DNA of 51,733 nt from Sphingomonas sp. PR090111-T3T-6A (GTDB lineage Bacteria; Pseudomonadota; Alphaproteobacteria; Sphingomonadales; Sphingomonadaceae). A program made the translations under genes and the position numbers. The first letter of the stretch is position 1, and each line of letters begins with the position of its first letter. The DNA lies in assembly GCF_000383095.1 (NCBI RefSeq), contig NZ_AORL01000014.1:1-51733 (forward strand), read 5' to 3'. Shown here piece after piece: positions 44,218-51,733 of the stretch. The notes beneath the pieces were generated by a model, which saw nothing but the letters and a program-made list of their open reading frames with translations, was not told the DNA's origin and ran no database searches.

Positions 44218-45399
44218 ATGACCGACGCGAACACCCCGACCGACGACACCGAGATCGTCGCCGACGCGCCCGAGGCGCTTCCGCTCGACCTGTGGCACCG
44301 TAACAAGGGCGGCCGCATGGTGGAGTTCGCCGGCTACCACATGCCCATCCAGTATGAGGGCATCATGGCCGAGCATCTCTGGACCCGCGAGCATGCCGGC
44401 CTGTTCGACGTCTCCCACATGGGCCAGCTCCTCTTCACCGCCGAGGAGGAGGGCGTCAACGTCGCCGCCGCGCTGGAGGCGCTGCTGCCGGCCGACGTGA
44501 AGGGGCTGGGCGCTGGCCGCCAGCGTTACTCGCTGCTGCTCGCCGACAATGGCGGCATCCTTGACGACCTGATGGTCACGCACCTGCCGGACGCGTCGCC
44601 CTTCGACGCGCCGGGCGGCTATTACATGGTCGTCAACGGCGCGACCAAGTGGGAGGATATCGGGCATCTGCGCGAATATCTCCCCGACGAGGTGACGCTC
44701 TCGCATCTCTACGAGCAGGCGCTGCTGGCGCTTCAGGGGCCGGAGGCCGTCACCGCGCTCGCCCGCCTCGCGCCGGGCGTCGCGGACCTCACCTTCATGA
44801 CCTCGGGTGCCTTCACCATCGCGGGCGTGGACTGCTGGGTCAGCCGCTCCGGCTATACCGGCGAGGACGGGTTCGAGATCTCGGTCCCGGCCGAGGATGT
44901 CGAGAAGGTCGCCGACGCGCTCTGCGCCCTGCCCGAGGTGAAGCCGATCGGCCTCGGCGCGCGCGACTCGCTGCGCCTGGAGGCAGGCCTCCCGCTCTAC
45001 GGCCATGATCTCGACGAGGAGACCACGCCGGTCGCCGCCGATCTCGGCTTCGCGCTCTCCAAGCGCCGCCGCGAGGAAGGCGGCTTCCCCGGCCACGCCC
45101 GCATCATGGCGGAGCGCGAGCAGGGCTCGATCCTGAAGCGCGTCGGCCTCGTGGTTGAAGGCCGCCAGCCGGTCCGCGAGGGCGCGCTGGTGCTCGATGC
45201 CGAGGGCAATGAGGTGGGCCGCGTGACGTCGGGCGGCCATTCGCCCTCGACCGGCCAGCCGATCGCCATGGCCTATGTGCCGCTGGCCTCCGCCGTAGCT
45301 GGCGCGAAGATCACGCTCAGCCAGCGCGGCAAGATCTACACCGGCACGGTGACCCCGATGCCCTTCGTCCCCCACCGTTACCATCGCAAGGGAGCTTGA
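44218..45399 (+). CDS. gcvT: Glycine cleavage T protein (aminomethyltransferase)
   Basis: The 393-residue T protein moves the methylene group of the aminomethyl-lipoyl H protein to tetrahydrofolate and frees ammonia. [30 protein letters not shown] and [18 protein letters not shown] are the family blocks; [19 protein letters not shown] holds the folate-binding part. An N-terminal extension of about 20 acidic residues is not conserved in E. coli but is common among alphaproteobacteria. It is directly under the tandem riboswitch and shares one base with gcvH. Confidence 0.97.
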   Translation: MTDANTPTDDTEIVADAPEALPLDLWHRNKGGRMVEFAGYHMPIQYEGIMAEHLWTREHAGLFDVSHMGQLLFTAEEEGVNVAAALEALLPADVKGLGAGRQRYSLLLADNGGILDDLMVTHLPDASPFDAPGGYYMVVNGATKWEDIGHLREYLPDEVTLSHLYEQALLALQGPEAVTALARLAPGVADLTFMTSGAFTIAGVDCWVSRSGYTGEDGFEISVPAEDVEKVADALCALPEVKPIGLGARDSLRLEAGLPLYGHDLDEETTPVAADLGFALSKRRREEGGFPGHARIMAEREQGSILKRVGLVVEGRQPVREGALVLDAEGNEVGRVTSGGHSPSTGQPIAMAYVPLASAVAGAKITLSQRGKIYTGTVTPMPFVPHRYHRKGA

Positions 45400-45779
45400 T
45401 GGCCATGACGACGCTCTATTTCACGCAGGACCATGAGTGGATCGCCGTTGACGGTTCGACCGCGACCGTCGGCATCACCGACTATGCGCAGTCGCAGCTC
45501 GGCGACATCGTGTTCGCCGAAGTGCCGGCCGCCGGCACCAAGGTCGAGAGGGGCAAGGAAGCCGCCGTCGTCGAGTCGGTGAAGGCCGCCTCCGACGTCT
45601 ATGCGCCCGTCACCGGCGAGGTGATCGAGGGCAATGGCGCGCTCGGCGACGATCCCTCGCTGGTCAACACGGCGCCGGAGAGCGACGGCTGGTTCTTCAA
45701 GCTGACGCTGGCCGATCCGTCGGAGCTGGACGGCCTGATGGACGAGGCCGGCTACAAGGCCTTCGTCGACGGCCTGTAA
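45399..45779 (+). CDS. gcvH: Glycine cleavage H protein
   Basis: The 126-residue carrier is lipoylated on K62 ([10 protein letters not shown]) and shuttles the aminomethyl group between P, T and L proteins. The family's [12 protein letters not shown] and [15 protein letters not shown] are present. The start at 45399 shares one base with the gcvT stop (TGATG); ATG 45405 is an alternative with better spacing from AAGGGAG. lipB, which supplies octanoate for K62, is elsewhere in the window. The next gene is a methyltransferase after a 97-base structured gap. Confidence 0.96.
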   Translation: MAMTTLYFTQDHEWIAVDGSTATVGITDYAQSQLGDIVFAEVPAAGTKVERGKEAAVVESVKAASDVYAPVTGEVIEGNGALGDDPSLVNTAPESDGWFFKLTLADPSELDGLMDEAGYKAFVDGL

Positions 45780-45787
45780 TCGTGAAC

Positions 45788-45846
45788 GCGGCGCTTCCCT
45801 CCTATTTTCCTGCCCATCGCGGCAGGCGCATGAGAGGGAGCGCCGC
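45788..45846 (+). promoter_or_regulatory. Large hairpin between gcvH and the methyltransferase gene
   Basis: GCGGCGCTTCCCTC (45788-45801) pairs with GAGGGAGCGCCGC (45834-45846), 13 bp with one bulged T. Inside lies a second stem, CCTGCC/GGCAGG (45809-45826). There is no T run. It is the only sizeable gap in the otherwise overlapping gcv genes. It could set different message levels for gcvTH and the later genes by protecting or processing the RNA. Confidence 0.55.
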
Positions 45847-45876
45847 GCCCGCCCCGACGGCCGCGAGGGAAGGGCG

Positions 45877-46644
45877 ATGACCGTCAACAAGACCTCCCGC
45901 TGGGATGCCGCCGACTACGGCCGGAACGCCGCCTTCGTGCCCGCGCTGGGCGCGCCGGTGGTGGAGCTGCTGGCCCCGCAGGCCGGCGAGCGCATCCTCG
46001 ATCTCGGCTGCGGCGACGGCGCGCTGACGGTGAAGCTGGTGGAAGCCGGCGCGATCGTCACCGGCGTCGATGCCTCGCCCGCGATGGTCGAGGCGGCGCA
46101 GGCCCGTGGCCTCGACGCGCATGTCGCGGACGGGCAGCAGCTCACTTTCCCGCCCGAGTTCGACGCCGTGTTCTCCAACGCCGCGCTTCACTGGATGCTC
46201 GATCCCGCCGCCGTCGCGCGGGGCGTGTTCAGGGCGCTCAAGCCCGGTGGCCGCTTCGTCGGCGAGATGGGCGGGCAGGGGAACATCGCCACGTTGCGCG
46301 CTGCGCTCCATGCCGAGCTGGCCGAGCGCGGCTATTCGATGCCCGGCGGCGATCCCCAATGGTATGCCGCCCCCGACGAGTTCCGCGCCGTCTACGAGGC
46401 GGCCGGCTTCGTCGATGTCGTGGCGCATCTGATCCCGCGCCCGACGCCGCTGCCCGCCGGTGTCGCCGGCTGGCTCAAGACCTTCCGCACCGGCTTCCTC
46501 GACAGCGCCGCTGTTCCCGACGAGGAGCAGGCCGGCGTTGCGCAAGCCGTCGAACGCCGCCTCGAATCCGCCTTTCGCCAGCCCGACGGGCGCTGGCTCG
46601 CCGATTATGTCCGCCTCCGCTTTTCGATGAGGAAGCCCCACTGA
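45877..46644 (+). CDS. Class I SAM-dependent methyltransferase in the gcv operon
   Basis: The 255-residue product has the Rossmann methyltransferase core: [20 protein letters not shown] (motif I), [16 protein letters not shown] (motif II), [16 protein letters not shown] and [13 protein letters not shown]. The pattern resembles UbiE/Tam-like small-molecule methyltransferases (SNAALHW is also found in trans-aconitate methyltransferases). Its start is preceded by GGGAAGGG. The stop shares one base with gcvPA (TGATG), so it is coupled to the glycine-cleavage P protein. Substrate unknown; a link to one-carbon or S-adenosylmethionine balance is only a guess. Confidence 0.88.
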   Translation: MTVNKTSRWDAADYGRNAAFVPALGAPVVELLAPQAGERILDLGCGDGALTVKLVEAGAIVTGVDASPAMVEAAQARGLDAHVADGQQLTFPPEFDAVFSNAALHWMLDPAAVARGVFRALKPGGRFVGEMGGQGNIATLRAALHAELAERGYSMPGGDPQWYAAPDEFRAVYEAAGFVDVVAHLIPRPTPLPAGVAGWLKTFRTGFLDSAAVPDEEQAGVAQAVERRLESAFRQPDGRWLADYVRLRFSMRKPH

Positions 46645-48008
46645 TGCGTTATCTCCCCCTTCAGCCCGCCGACCGGCAGGCGATGCTGGGCGTGATCGGC
46701 GCCGGCTCGGTCGACGATCTGTTCGTCGACGTGCCTGCCGCCGCGCGCCTTTCCGGCCCGGTGCCGGGCCTGCCGCTCCACGCCACCGAGCAGCAGGTCG
46801 AGCGCCAGCTCAGCCAGCTCGCCCGCATGAACCAGGCGGCGGGCGACCAGCCCTTCTTCCTCGGCGCGGGCGCCTATCGCCATCATGTGCCGGCCTCGGT
46901 CGATCACATCATCCAGCGCGGCGAGTTCCTGACCAGCTACACGCCCTATCAGCCCGAGATCGCGCAGGGCACCTTGCAGGCGCTGTTCGAGTTCCAGACG
47001 CAGGTCGCGCGCCTGTTCGGCTGCGAGGTGGCCAACGCCTCCATGTATGACGGCTCGACCGCCTGCTGGGAGGCGATCGTCATGGCCCGCCGCATCACGC
47101 GGCGCGGCAAGGCGATCCTCTCGGGCGGGCTGCACCCGCATTATGTCTCGGTCTGCCAGACGATGGCGAAGTTCACCGGCGACGTGCTGGAGACCTCGAC
47201 CCCGCGTCTCGATGGCACCGCCGAGATGGAGATGGCGCGCCTGATCGCCGCCATCGACAGCGAGACGAGCTGCGTCGTGGTTCAGAACCCCGGCATCCTC
47301 GGTCGCGTCGCCGATCTCTCGGAGCTGGCGGAGGCTGCTCACGCCAAGGGCGCGCTGCTGATCGTGGTGGTGACGGAGCCGGTGTCGCTCGGCCTCGTCA
47401 AGTCGCCGGGCGAGATGGGCGCGGACATCGTCGTGGGCGAGGGCCAGTCGCTGGGCGTCGGCCTCAACTTCGGCGGGCCTTATGTCGGCCTGTTCGCCTG
47501 CGCTGAGAAGCATGTCCGCCAGATGCCGGGGCGCCTCGCCGGCGAGACGGTGGACGCGGACGGCCAGCGCGGCTTCGTGCTGACGCTCTCCACCCGCGAG
47601 CAGCATATCCGCCGCGAGAAGGCGACGTCGAACATCTGCACCAACTCCGGCCTCTGCGCGCTGGCGTTCACGGTGCACATGACGCTGCTCGGCGAGAAGG
47701 GCCTGCGCGAGCTGGCCGAGCTCAACCATGCGCTCGCCGTCGAGGCGGCCGAGACGCTGGCCAAGGTGCCGGGCGTCGAGGTGATGGACGGGGCCTTCTT
47801 CAACGAGTTCACGCTGACGCTGTCGAAGGAAGCGCGCCCGGTCGTCCGCCATATGGCGGAGCGTGGCGTGCTGGGCGGCGTGTCGCTCGGCCGCCTCTAT
47901 CCGGGCGTGACGGAGCTGGAAAAGGGTCTGGTCGTCGCCGTCACCGAGACGACCACCAAGGAAGATGTTGCCGCGCTGGCGGCCGCGCTCGAGGAGGCGC
48001 TGGCATGA
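46644..48008 (+). CDS. gcvPA: Glycine dehydrogenase (decarboxylating) subunit 1
   Basis: The 454-residue protein is the N-terminal half of the P protein, which decarboxylates glycine with PLP. The start [18 protein letters not shown] is typical of the split form; [33 protein letters not shown] and [15 protein letters not shown] are family blocks. It has no PLP lysine of its own, which is supplied by gcvPB. ATG 46644 overlaps the methyltransferase stop by one base. The stop overlaps gcvPB by four (ATGA), ensuring equal amounts of both halves. Confidence 0.97.
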   Translation: MRYLPLQPADRQAMLGVIGAGSVDDLFVDVPAAARLSGPVPGLPLHATEQQVERQLSQLARMNQAAGDQPFFLGAGAYRHHVPASVDHIIQRGEFLTSYTPYQPEIAQGTLQALFEFQTQVARLFGCEVANASMYDGSTACWEAIVMARRITRRGKAILSGGLHPHYVSVCQTMAKFTGDVLETSTPRLDGTAEMEMARLIAAIDSETSCVVVQNPGILGRVADLSELAEAAHAKGALLIVVVTEPVSLGLVKSPGEMGADIVVGEGQSLGVGLNFGGPYVGLFACAEKHVRQMPGRLAGETVDADGQRGFVLTLSTREQHIRREKATSNICTNSGLCALAFTVHMTLLGEKGLRELAELNHALAVEAAETLAKVPGVEVMDGAFFNEFTLTLSKEARPVVRHMAERGVLGGVSLGRLYPGVTELEKGLVVAVTETTTKEDVAALAAALEEALA

Positions 48009-49564
48009 CGATCAATCAGTCGGGCTGGCGCCCGGAAGCGCCTGTCGCGGGCGGCCTCGATGCCGCCCCCACTTACACCGGCAACAAGGCGCTGATGCTG
48101 GAAGAGCCGCTGCTCTTCGAGATCGGCGGCAGCGACCGCACCGGCGTGGACCTGCCCGAAGCGCCCAAGGTGAAGAGCCGCCTCGCCGGCCTCGAACGCC
48201 TCAAGCCGATCGAGCTTCCGGGCCTCACCGAGCCGGAGGCGGTGCGCCACTACACGCGCCTCAGCCGGCAGAACTACGCCATCGACCTCGGCCTCTTCCC
48301 GCTCGGCTCGTGCACGATGAAGCACAATCCGCGCCTCAACGAGAAGATGGCTCGCCTGCCGGGCTTCGCCGATCTGCATCCGCTGACCCCCGTGGACGGC
48401 ACGCAGGGCGCGCTGGCGCTGATCCATCTCGTCGCCGAGTGGCTCAAGACACTCACCAACATGCCCGGCATCGCGATGAGCCCCAAGGCCGGCGCGCATG
48501 GCGAGCTGTGCGGCCTGCTCGCGATCCGCGCCGCGCATGAGGCGAAGGGCGATGCCCGCAAGGTCATCCTCGTTCCCGAGAGCGCGCACGGCACCAACCC
48601 GGCCACCGCCGCCTTCGCCGGCTATGCGGTGAAGGGCATCCCGGCGACCGAGGATGGCCGCGTCGATCTGGAGGCCCTGAAGGCTGCGCTCTCGCCCGAA
48701 GTGGCGGGCGTGATGATCACCAACCCGAACACCTGCGGCCTGTTCGAGCGCGACATGATCGCGATCTGCGAGGCGGTCCATGCGGTGGGCGGCTACGTCT
48801 ATTGCGACGGCGCCAACTTCAACGCGATCGTCGGGCGCGTGCGTCCGGGCGATCTCGGCGTCGATGCGATGCACATCAACCTGCACAAGACCTTCTCGAC
48901 GCCCCATGGCGGCGGCGGTCCGGGTTCGGGGCCGGTGGTGTTCTCGGCGGCGCTGGCGCCCTACGCGCCGCTACCCTTCGTCGAGAAGCATGGCGATCGC
49001 TACGCCCTCGTCGAGGAGGAGACGGTGGCCGCCGAAGGGCATAACGACGCCTTCGGCCGGATGGTCGCCTTCCATGGCCAGATGGGCATGTTCGTCCGCG
49101 CGGCGGCCTACATGCTGAGCCATGGCGCGGACGGGCTGAAGCAGGTGTCCGAAGACGCCGTGCTCTCGGCCAACTACATCCTGCGTTCGCTCGAGGACAC
49201 GCTCGACGCGCCGTTCGCCAAGTCCGGCCCTTGCATGCACGAGGCGATCTTCTCGGATGCGGGCTTCGCGGAGGGCTTCTCGACGCTCGACGTGGCGAAG
49301 GGGCTCATCGACGAGGGCTTCCACCCGATGACGATGTACTTCCCGCTCGTCGTCCACGGTGCGATGCTGATCGAGCCGACCGAGACCGAGAGCAAGGCCG
49401 CGCTCGACCAGTTCATCGGGGCGCTCCGCCATGTCGCGGAGAAGGCAAAGGCGGGCGATGCCGGCCTCAAGGCCGCGCCGGTCCACGCGCCGCGCCGCCG
49501 CCTCGACGAGACGGCCGCCGCGCGCAAGCCGGTGCTCGTCTGGAAGGAACCGACGCAGGGTTAA
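48005..49564 (+). CDS. gcvPB: Glycine dehydrogenase (decarboxylating) subunit 2
   Basis: The 519-residue C-terminal half of the split P protein carries the PLP lysine at K295 in [20 protein letters not shown]. Other blocks are [36 protein letters not shown] and [12 protein letters not shown]. It forms an alpha2beta2 complex with GcvPA and hands the aminomethyl group to GcvH. Length is on the long side, with a basic tail ([19 protein letters not shown]). It is the last gene of the operon, followed by a terminator. Confidence 0.97.
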   Translation: MTINQSGWRPEAPVAGGLDAAPTYTGNKALMLEEPLLFEIGGSDRTGVDLPEAPKVKSRLAGLERLKPIELPGLTEPEAVRHYTRLSRQNYAIDLGLFPLGSCTMKHNPRLNEKMARLPGFADLHPLTPVDGTQGALALIHLVAEWLKTLTNMPGIAMSPKAGAHGELCGLLAIRAAHEAKGDARKVILVPESAHGTNPATAAFAGYAVKGIPATEDGRVDLEALKAALSPEVAGVMITNPNTCGLFERDMIAICEAVHAVGGYVYCDGANFNAIVGRVRPGDLGVDAMHINLHKTFSTPHGGGGPGSGPVVFSAALAPYAPLPFVEKHGDRYALVEEETVAAEGHNDAFGRMVAFHGQMGMFVRAAAYMLSHGADGLKQVSEDAVLSANYILRSLEDTLDAPFAKSGPCMHEAIFSDAGFAEGFSTLDVAKGLIDEGFHPMTMYFPLVVHGAMLIEPTETESKAALDQFIGALRHVAEKAKAGDAGLKAAPVHAPRRRLDETAAARKPVLVWKEPTQG

Positions 49565-49571
49565 GAGATAC

Positions 49572-49598
49572 AGCCGGGCGGTGCGATGCCGCCCGGCT
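49572..49598. terminator. Terminator of the gcv operon
   Basis: AGCCGGGCGG (49572-49581) and CCGCCCGGCT (49589-49598) form a perfect 10-bp stem with a seven-base loop, 8 bases after the gcvPB stop and 15 bases before the end of the opposing gene. Only TTCC follows, so it may need Rho or act on both strands weakly. Confidence 0.7.
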
Positions 49599-49612
49599 TC
49601 CTCTCCAACTGG

Positions 49613-49978
49613 TTATTTCTTCGGCGCCGTGTGGTGCTTGCGGGCGTGCGACGCGGCGTGATGGCCCGAGCCGCCCTTCTGCACGCACTTGTCGGTGACG
49701 GTGCGCGAGCAGGCGGGCAGGTTGCTGTCGTCGGTCGATGCGGCGGCAGCGGTGGCGCTCGACGCCTGCGACGGAGCCGGCGGCGTCGACGAGGCGTCCG
49801 GGGTCATCGGGGCGGACGTGGTCGGGGCCGACTGGTCGGGCGCGGCGGGAGGCGTCGCGGCATCCGGCGTCGCCGGCGCGGTCGCATCGGCAGGCGGTGT
49901 CGTCGGGGCGGGCGGGGTATCCTGCGCGACGGCGGCGCTGCTCAGCGCCAGTGCGGACGCGAAAAGGATCATCTTCAT
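49613..49978 (-). CDS. Pro/Ala/Thr-rich secreted protein
   Basis: The 121-residue product has a signal peptide (MKMILFASALALSSAAVAQ) and a long disordered stretch rich in Pro, Ala, Thr and Asp. Near the end come two cysteines in PACSRTVTDKCVQKGGSG, followed by a His/Lys-rich tail (HHAASHARKHHTAPKK) that could bind metals or nucleic acid. A GGAGG site precedes the ATG at 49978; the open frame further upstream lacks one. Function unknown. It is convergent with gcvPB and about 200 bases downstream of tRNA-Lys on the same strand. Confidence 0.7.
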   Translation of the reverse strand: MKMILFASALALSSAAVAQDTPPAPTTPPADATAPATPDAATPPAAPDQSAPTTSAPMTPDASSTPPAPSQASSATAAAASTDDSNLPACSRTVTDKCVQKGGSGHHAASHARKHHTAPKK

Positions 49979-50176
49979 TATCGTTCCTCCAACCGTTGTC
50001 GGCGAGTGAACAGGTCTCGCGTGGGGCCCAACCCGGCAGAATAAGGCGGGTTCCATGACAAATTGGTGGGGACGAGTGCGCGCCACCTTGTTCCCAGCCC
50101 GGAACGAGGCTGATTCGGCCTCGAAACGAGACATTCGAATCGGCTGAAAATATTTCGACGGGAGCGGCGGTGCGGA

Positions 50177-50252
50177 TGGTGGGTCCGCCGGGACTCGAAC
50201 CCGGGACCTCTCGATTAAAAGTCGCTTGCTCTACCGACTGAGCTACGGACCC
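50177..50252 (-). tRNA. tRNA-Lys (anticodon TTT)
   Basis: On the minus strand the 76-base sequence begins GGGTCCGTAGCTCAGTCGGT and ends GCGGACCCACCA, with CCA encoded. The acceptor stem pairs GGGTCCG with CGGACCC. The anticodon loop CTTTTAA reads TTT (lysine), held by a GCGA/TCG-C-type stem. The T arm is CCGGGTTCGAGTCCCGG. All four arms close, so the gene is intact. It lies 25 bases downstream of folK, on the same strand. No integrase is near it. Confidence 0.97.
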
Positions 50253-50277
50253 ATGCCGCGCCGCCGCGTGGCCGTCC

Positions 50278-50808
50278 CTATTGGTCTCGGGGCCGGCGGT
50301 CAACCGGTCGCGGCTTGCGGCGGCGCGCGTCGAGCTGGCGGAGCGTGCGGCCGGCGATCGGGTGGCGCCAGCCGGGCGCCACGGCGGCGGCGGGGGCGAG
50401 CGCGAAATCGCGGGCAGGCAGGGCGATGTGCGGCACCGCGAGCCGGCCCGAGAAGCTGCGGCGCGGGAGGGGAGGCCATGCGCCTTCCGACCACGCCAGA
50501 ATGTCGAGATCGATCACGCGCGCGCCCCAGCGCCGCCCACGCCGCCGGCCGAAGCTGCGCTCGATTCGCTTGAGGAGCGCGAGCAGATCGGGAGGCGCAA
50601 GGCGGCTCTCCACCAGCACGGCGGCGTTGGCGAAGTCGCGGATGCTGGGGCCGAGCGCTGGGGTGCGGAGCGTGGCGCTCTGCGCGCGGATCGTCAGGCC
50701 CTCGGCGGCCATCGCCTCGATCGCGGCGGCGAGGACGGCGCGCGGCCGGCCGTGCGTCCCGTGCGGGCGGTTCGAGCCTAGGCCGATGACATAACTTGCC
50801 GATCCCAT
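50278..50808 (-). CDS. folK: 2-amino-4-hydroxy-6-hydroxymethyldihydropteridine pyrophosphokinase
   Basis: The 176-residue HPPK transfers pyrophosphate to the hydroxymethyl-pterin in folate synthesis. The start YVIGLGSNRPHG, the middle FANAAVLVESRLAPPDLL and the signature RRWGARVIDLDIL are present, then VPHIALPARDFALAPAA. The basic C-terminal tail (RRRKPRPVDRRPRDQ) is longer than in E. coli. Folate made here would supply gcvT nearby, but that is only a functional link. It is divergent from the uracil-DNA glycosylase gene (23 bases). Confidence 0.93.
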   Translation of the reverse strand: MGSASYVIGLGSNRPHGTHGRPRAVLAAAIEAMAAEGLTIRAQSATLRTPALGPSIRDFANAAVLVESRLAPPDLLALLKRIERSFGRRRGRRWGARVIDLDILAWSEGAWPPLPRRSFSGRLAVPHIALPARDFALAPAAAVAPGWRHPIAGRTLRQLDARRRKPRPVDRRPRDQ

Positions 50809-50831
50809 CCCCCAGCGCCTATCGCGGGCCG

Positions 50832-51497
50832 ATGGCCGTTGAAACCCCCGATATCGCCGCCGCAGAGCCTTCGCCCGATTGCCCGTTCTGCCCCCGGCTG
50901 GTGGCGTTGCGCGAGGAGCAGAGGGCGCTGCACCCGGACTGGTTCAACGCGCCGGTGCCCTCGTTTGGCGACCCGCAGGCATGGCTCGCGATCGTCGGGC
51001 TGGCGCCGGGGATGCAGGGCGCGAACCGCACCGGGCGGCCCTTCACCGGGGATTTTTCAGGCCCGCTGCTCTACGAGACGCTGGCGAAGTTCGGCCTGTC
51101 CGAAGGCACTTATGCGGGAACGCCCGACGATGGCGTGACGTTGAAGGGGGCGATCATCGTCAGCGCGGTGCGCTGCCTGCCGCCGCAGAACAAGCCGACG
51201 CCGGAGGAGATCCGCACCTGTCGACAGTTCCTCGAACCCGCGCTCGATGCGTTGCCGAACCTCAAGGTGGTGGTGGCGCTCGGCCAGATCGCGCACCAGT
51301 CGGCCGTGAAGGCGCTGGGCGGTAAGCTGCCGAAGATGCCCTTCGCACACCTCGCCGAGCATCGGTTGCCGTCGGGGATGCGGCTCGTGGATAGCTATCA
51401 TCCGTCGCGCTACAACCAGAACACGGGCGTGATTACCGCGCCGCTGTTCGAGGCGGTGTTCGAACGGGCCGCCGCGCTCGGGCAGGCGGCGGGCTAG
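50832..51497 (+). CDS. Uracil-DNA glycosylase, family 5 (UdgB-type)
   Basis: The 221-residue DNA-repair enzyme removes uracil and related bases. Family-5 marks are the iron-sulfur cysteines (C17 and C20 in DCPFC, further ones in RCLPP and TCRQF), motif 1 GLAPGMQGANRTGRPFTG (without the usual catalytic Asp or Asn of family 1, as expected for family 5) and motif 2 SYHPSRYNQNTG. Start ATG 50832; an upstream in-frame ATG adds 12 residues. Next gene is a small membrane-protein frame 5 bases after the stop. Confidence 0.92.
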   Translation: MAVETPDIAAAEPSPDCPFCPRLVALREEQRALHPDWFNAPVPSFGDPQAWLAIVGLAPGMQGANRTGRPFTGDFSGPLLYETLAKFGLSEGTYAGTPDDGVTLKGAIIVSAVRCLPPQNKPTPEEIRTCRQFLEPALDALPNLKVVVALGQIAHQSAVKALGGKLPKMPFAHLAEHRLPSGMRLVDSYHPSRYNQNTGVITAPLFEAVFERAAALGQAAG

Positions 51498-51502
51498 GCG
51501 CC

Positions 51503-51661
51503 ATGGTCCATCTGACGCTGGCGATCGCGGATTTCATGATGATCCTGATCACCGCCGCTCTCTGGGCGGCGGCGTCGGCGGGCGGGATGATCCTGCTCGG
51601 CCTCGCGGCGCTGGGCGGCACCTTCTGGGCGGTGCGGCGGCTGGTCCGCAAGCGCGACTGA
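51503..51661 (+). CDS. Small membrane protein (52 residues)
   Basis: An ATG at 51503, five bases after the uracil-DNA glycosylase stop, opens a 52-codon frame with hydrophobic stretches MILITAALWAAASAGGMILLG and LGGTFWAV and a basic tail RRLVRKRD, so one or two membrane helices with a cytoplasmic C-terminus. The close spacing suggests co-transcription. There is no clear ribosome site, and it is too short to assign. Confidence 0.5.
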   Translation: MVHLTLAIADFMMILITAALWAAASAGGMILLGLAALGGTFWAVRRLVRKRD

Positions 51662-51663
51662 CA

Positions 51664-51711
51664 TCCTCCCCGCGTGCGGGGAGGGGGACCATGCGCAGCA
51701 TGGTGGAGGGG
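51664..51711. repeat. REP-like element at the right edge
   Basis: CCTCCCCGC and GCGGGGAGG (51665-51684) form one hairpin, followed by ACCATGC-GCA-GCATGGT (51688-51704) and GGAGGGG. This CCTCCCCGC...GGGACCATG...ATGGTGGAGGGG pattern is a well-known dispersed intergenic repeat of sphingomonads and other alphaproteobacteria. Confidence 0.8.
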
Positions 51712-51733
51712 AAGGGCGCGACGCATGAAGGCG

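Noticed and set aside
43963-45384. 473-codon frame antisense to the riboswitch and gcvT
   Set aside because: Covers the riboswitch and gcvT; no signal, motif or ribosome site.
50177-50252. tRNA-Lys as an integration site of a genomic island
   Set aside because: Both flanks are ordinary core genes, with no second copy of the tRNA 3' end nearby and no integrase.

Overview
The window is GC-rich DNA (roughly two-thirds G+C by eye) from an alphaproteobacterium, most probably a sphingomonad (Sphingomonas or a close relative). The pointers are a GcrA-type cell-cycle regulator at the left edge, a Caulobacter-style cpa/tad pilus locus, a three-subunit bc1 complex with a Tat-dependent Rieske protein, a split glycine decarboxylase P protein, PurS/PurQ-type purine synthesis, family-5 uracil-DNA glycosylase and GC-rich REP-like intergenic hairpins. 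This assignment is inferred from gene content and was not tested by a search. Nearly all of the window is chromosomal core. No integrase, transposase, phage gene, toxin-antitoxin pair or CRISPR array was seen.

Layout. 1-6.0 kb: start of gcrA (minus), a lone ABC-2 permease, argD-argF, hslO, then queC-queE. 6.0-10.7 kb: a secreted protein of unknown function, a small lipoprotein, lipB, a polytopic membrane protein, and the overlapping minus-strand set trmL-hemF-GNAT. 10.9-14.7 kb: petABC, then apt and a Nudix hydrolase. 14.7-20.4 kb: MaoC and thioesterase genes, ychF, and a purine cluster purC-acyltransferase-purS-purQ in which a membrane acyltransferase is embedded. 20.5-23.8 kb: a LysR regulator, rplY-pth and a TraB/GumN protein. 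23.9-30.0 kb: glyQ-glyS and ppdK with a small secreted partner. 30.0-38.2 kb: DoxX, a membrane-anchored helix-hairpin-helix protein, and the tad operon cpaA-B-C-D-E-tadB-tadC, which lacks the usual cpaF ATPase gene. 38.2-43.8 kb: a hydrolase/FAD-oxidoreductase pair, ispH-thrB-rnhA-DUF486, and a TTG-initiated lipoprotein. 43.9-49.6 kb: a tandem glycine riboswitch followed by gcvT-gcvH-methyltransferase-gcvPA-gcvPB. 49.6-51.7 kb: a secreted protein, tRNA-Lys, folK, a uracil-DNA glycosylase, a small membrane protein and a terminal repeat.

Genes in these clusters are packed tightly. ATGA, GTGA or TGATG overlaps join queC/queE, trmL/hemF/GNAT, apt/Nudix, acyltransferase/purS, glyQ/glyS, ppdK/small protein, most of cpaB-E, thrB/rnhA/DUF486 and gcvT/H and methyltransferase/gcvPA/gcvPB. 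Translational coupling is therefore a common theme.

The least expected features are: a tRNA 3'-end-like sequence of about 26 bases inside the glyS reading frame, together with two low-GC patches in the same gene; a tad locus without cpaF or a pilin gene and with a CpaD that has no lipobox; an acyltransferase inside the pur operon; and a methyltransferase inside the glycine-cleavage operon, preceded by a large RNA hairpin. No obviously new multi-gene system was found.
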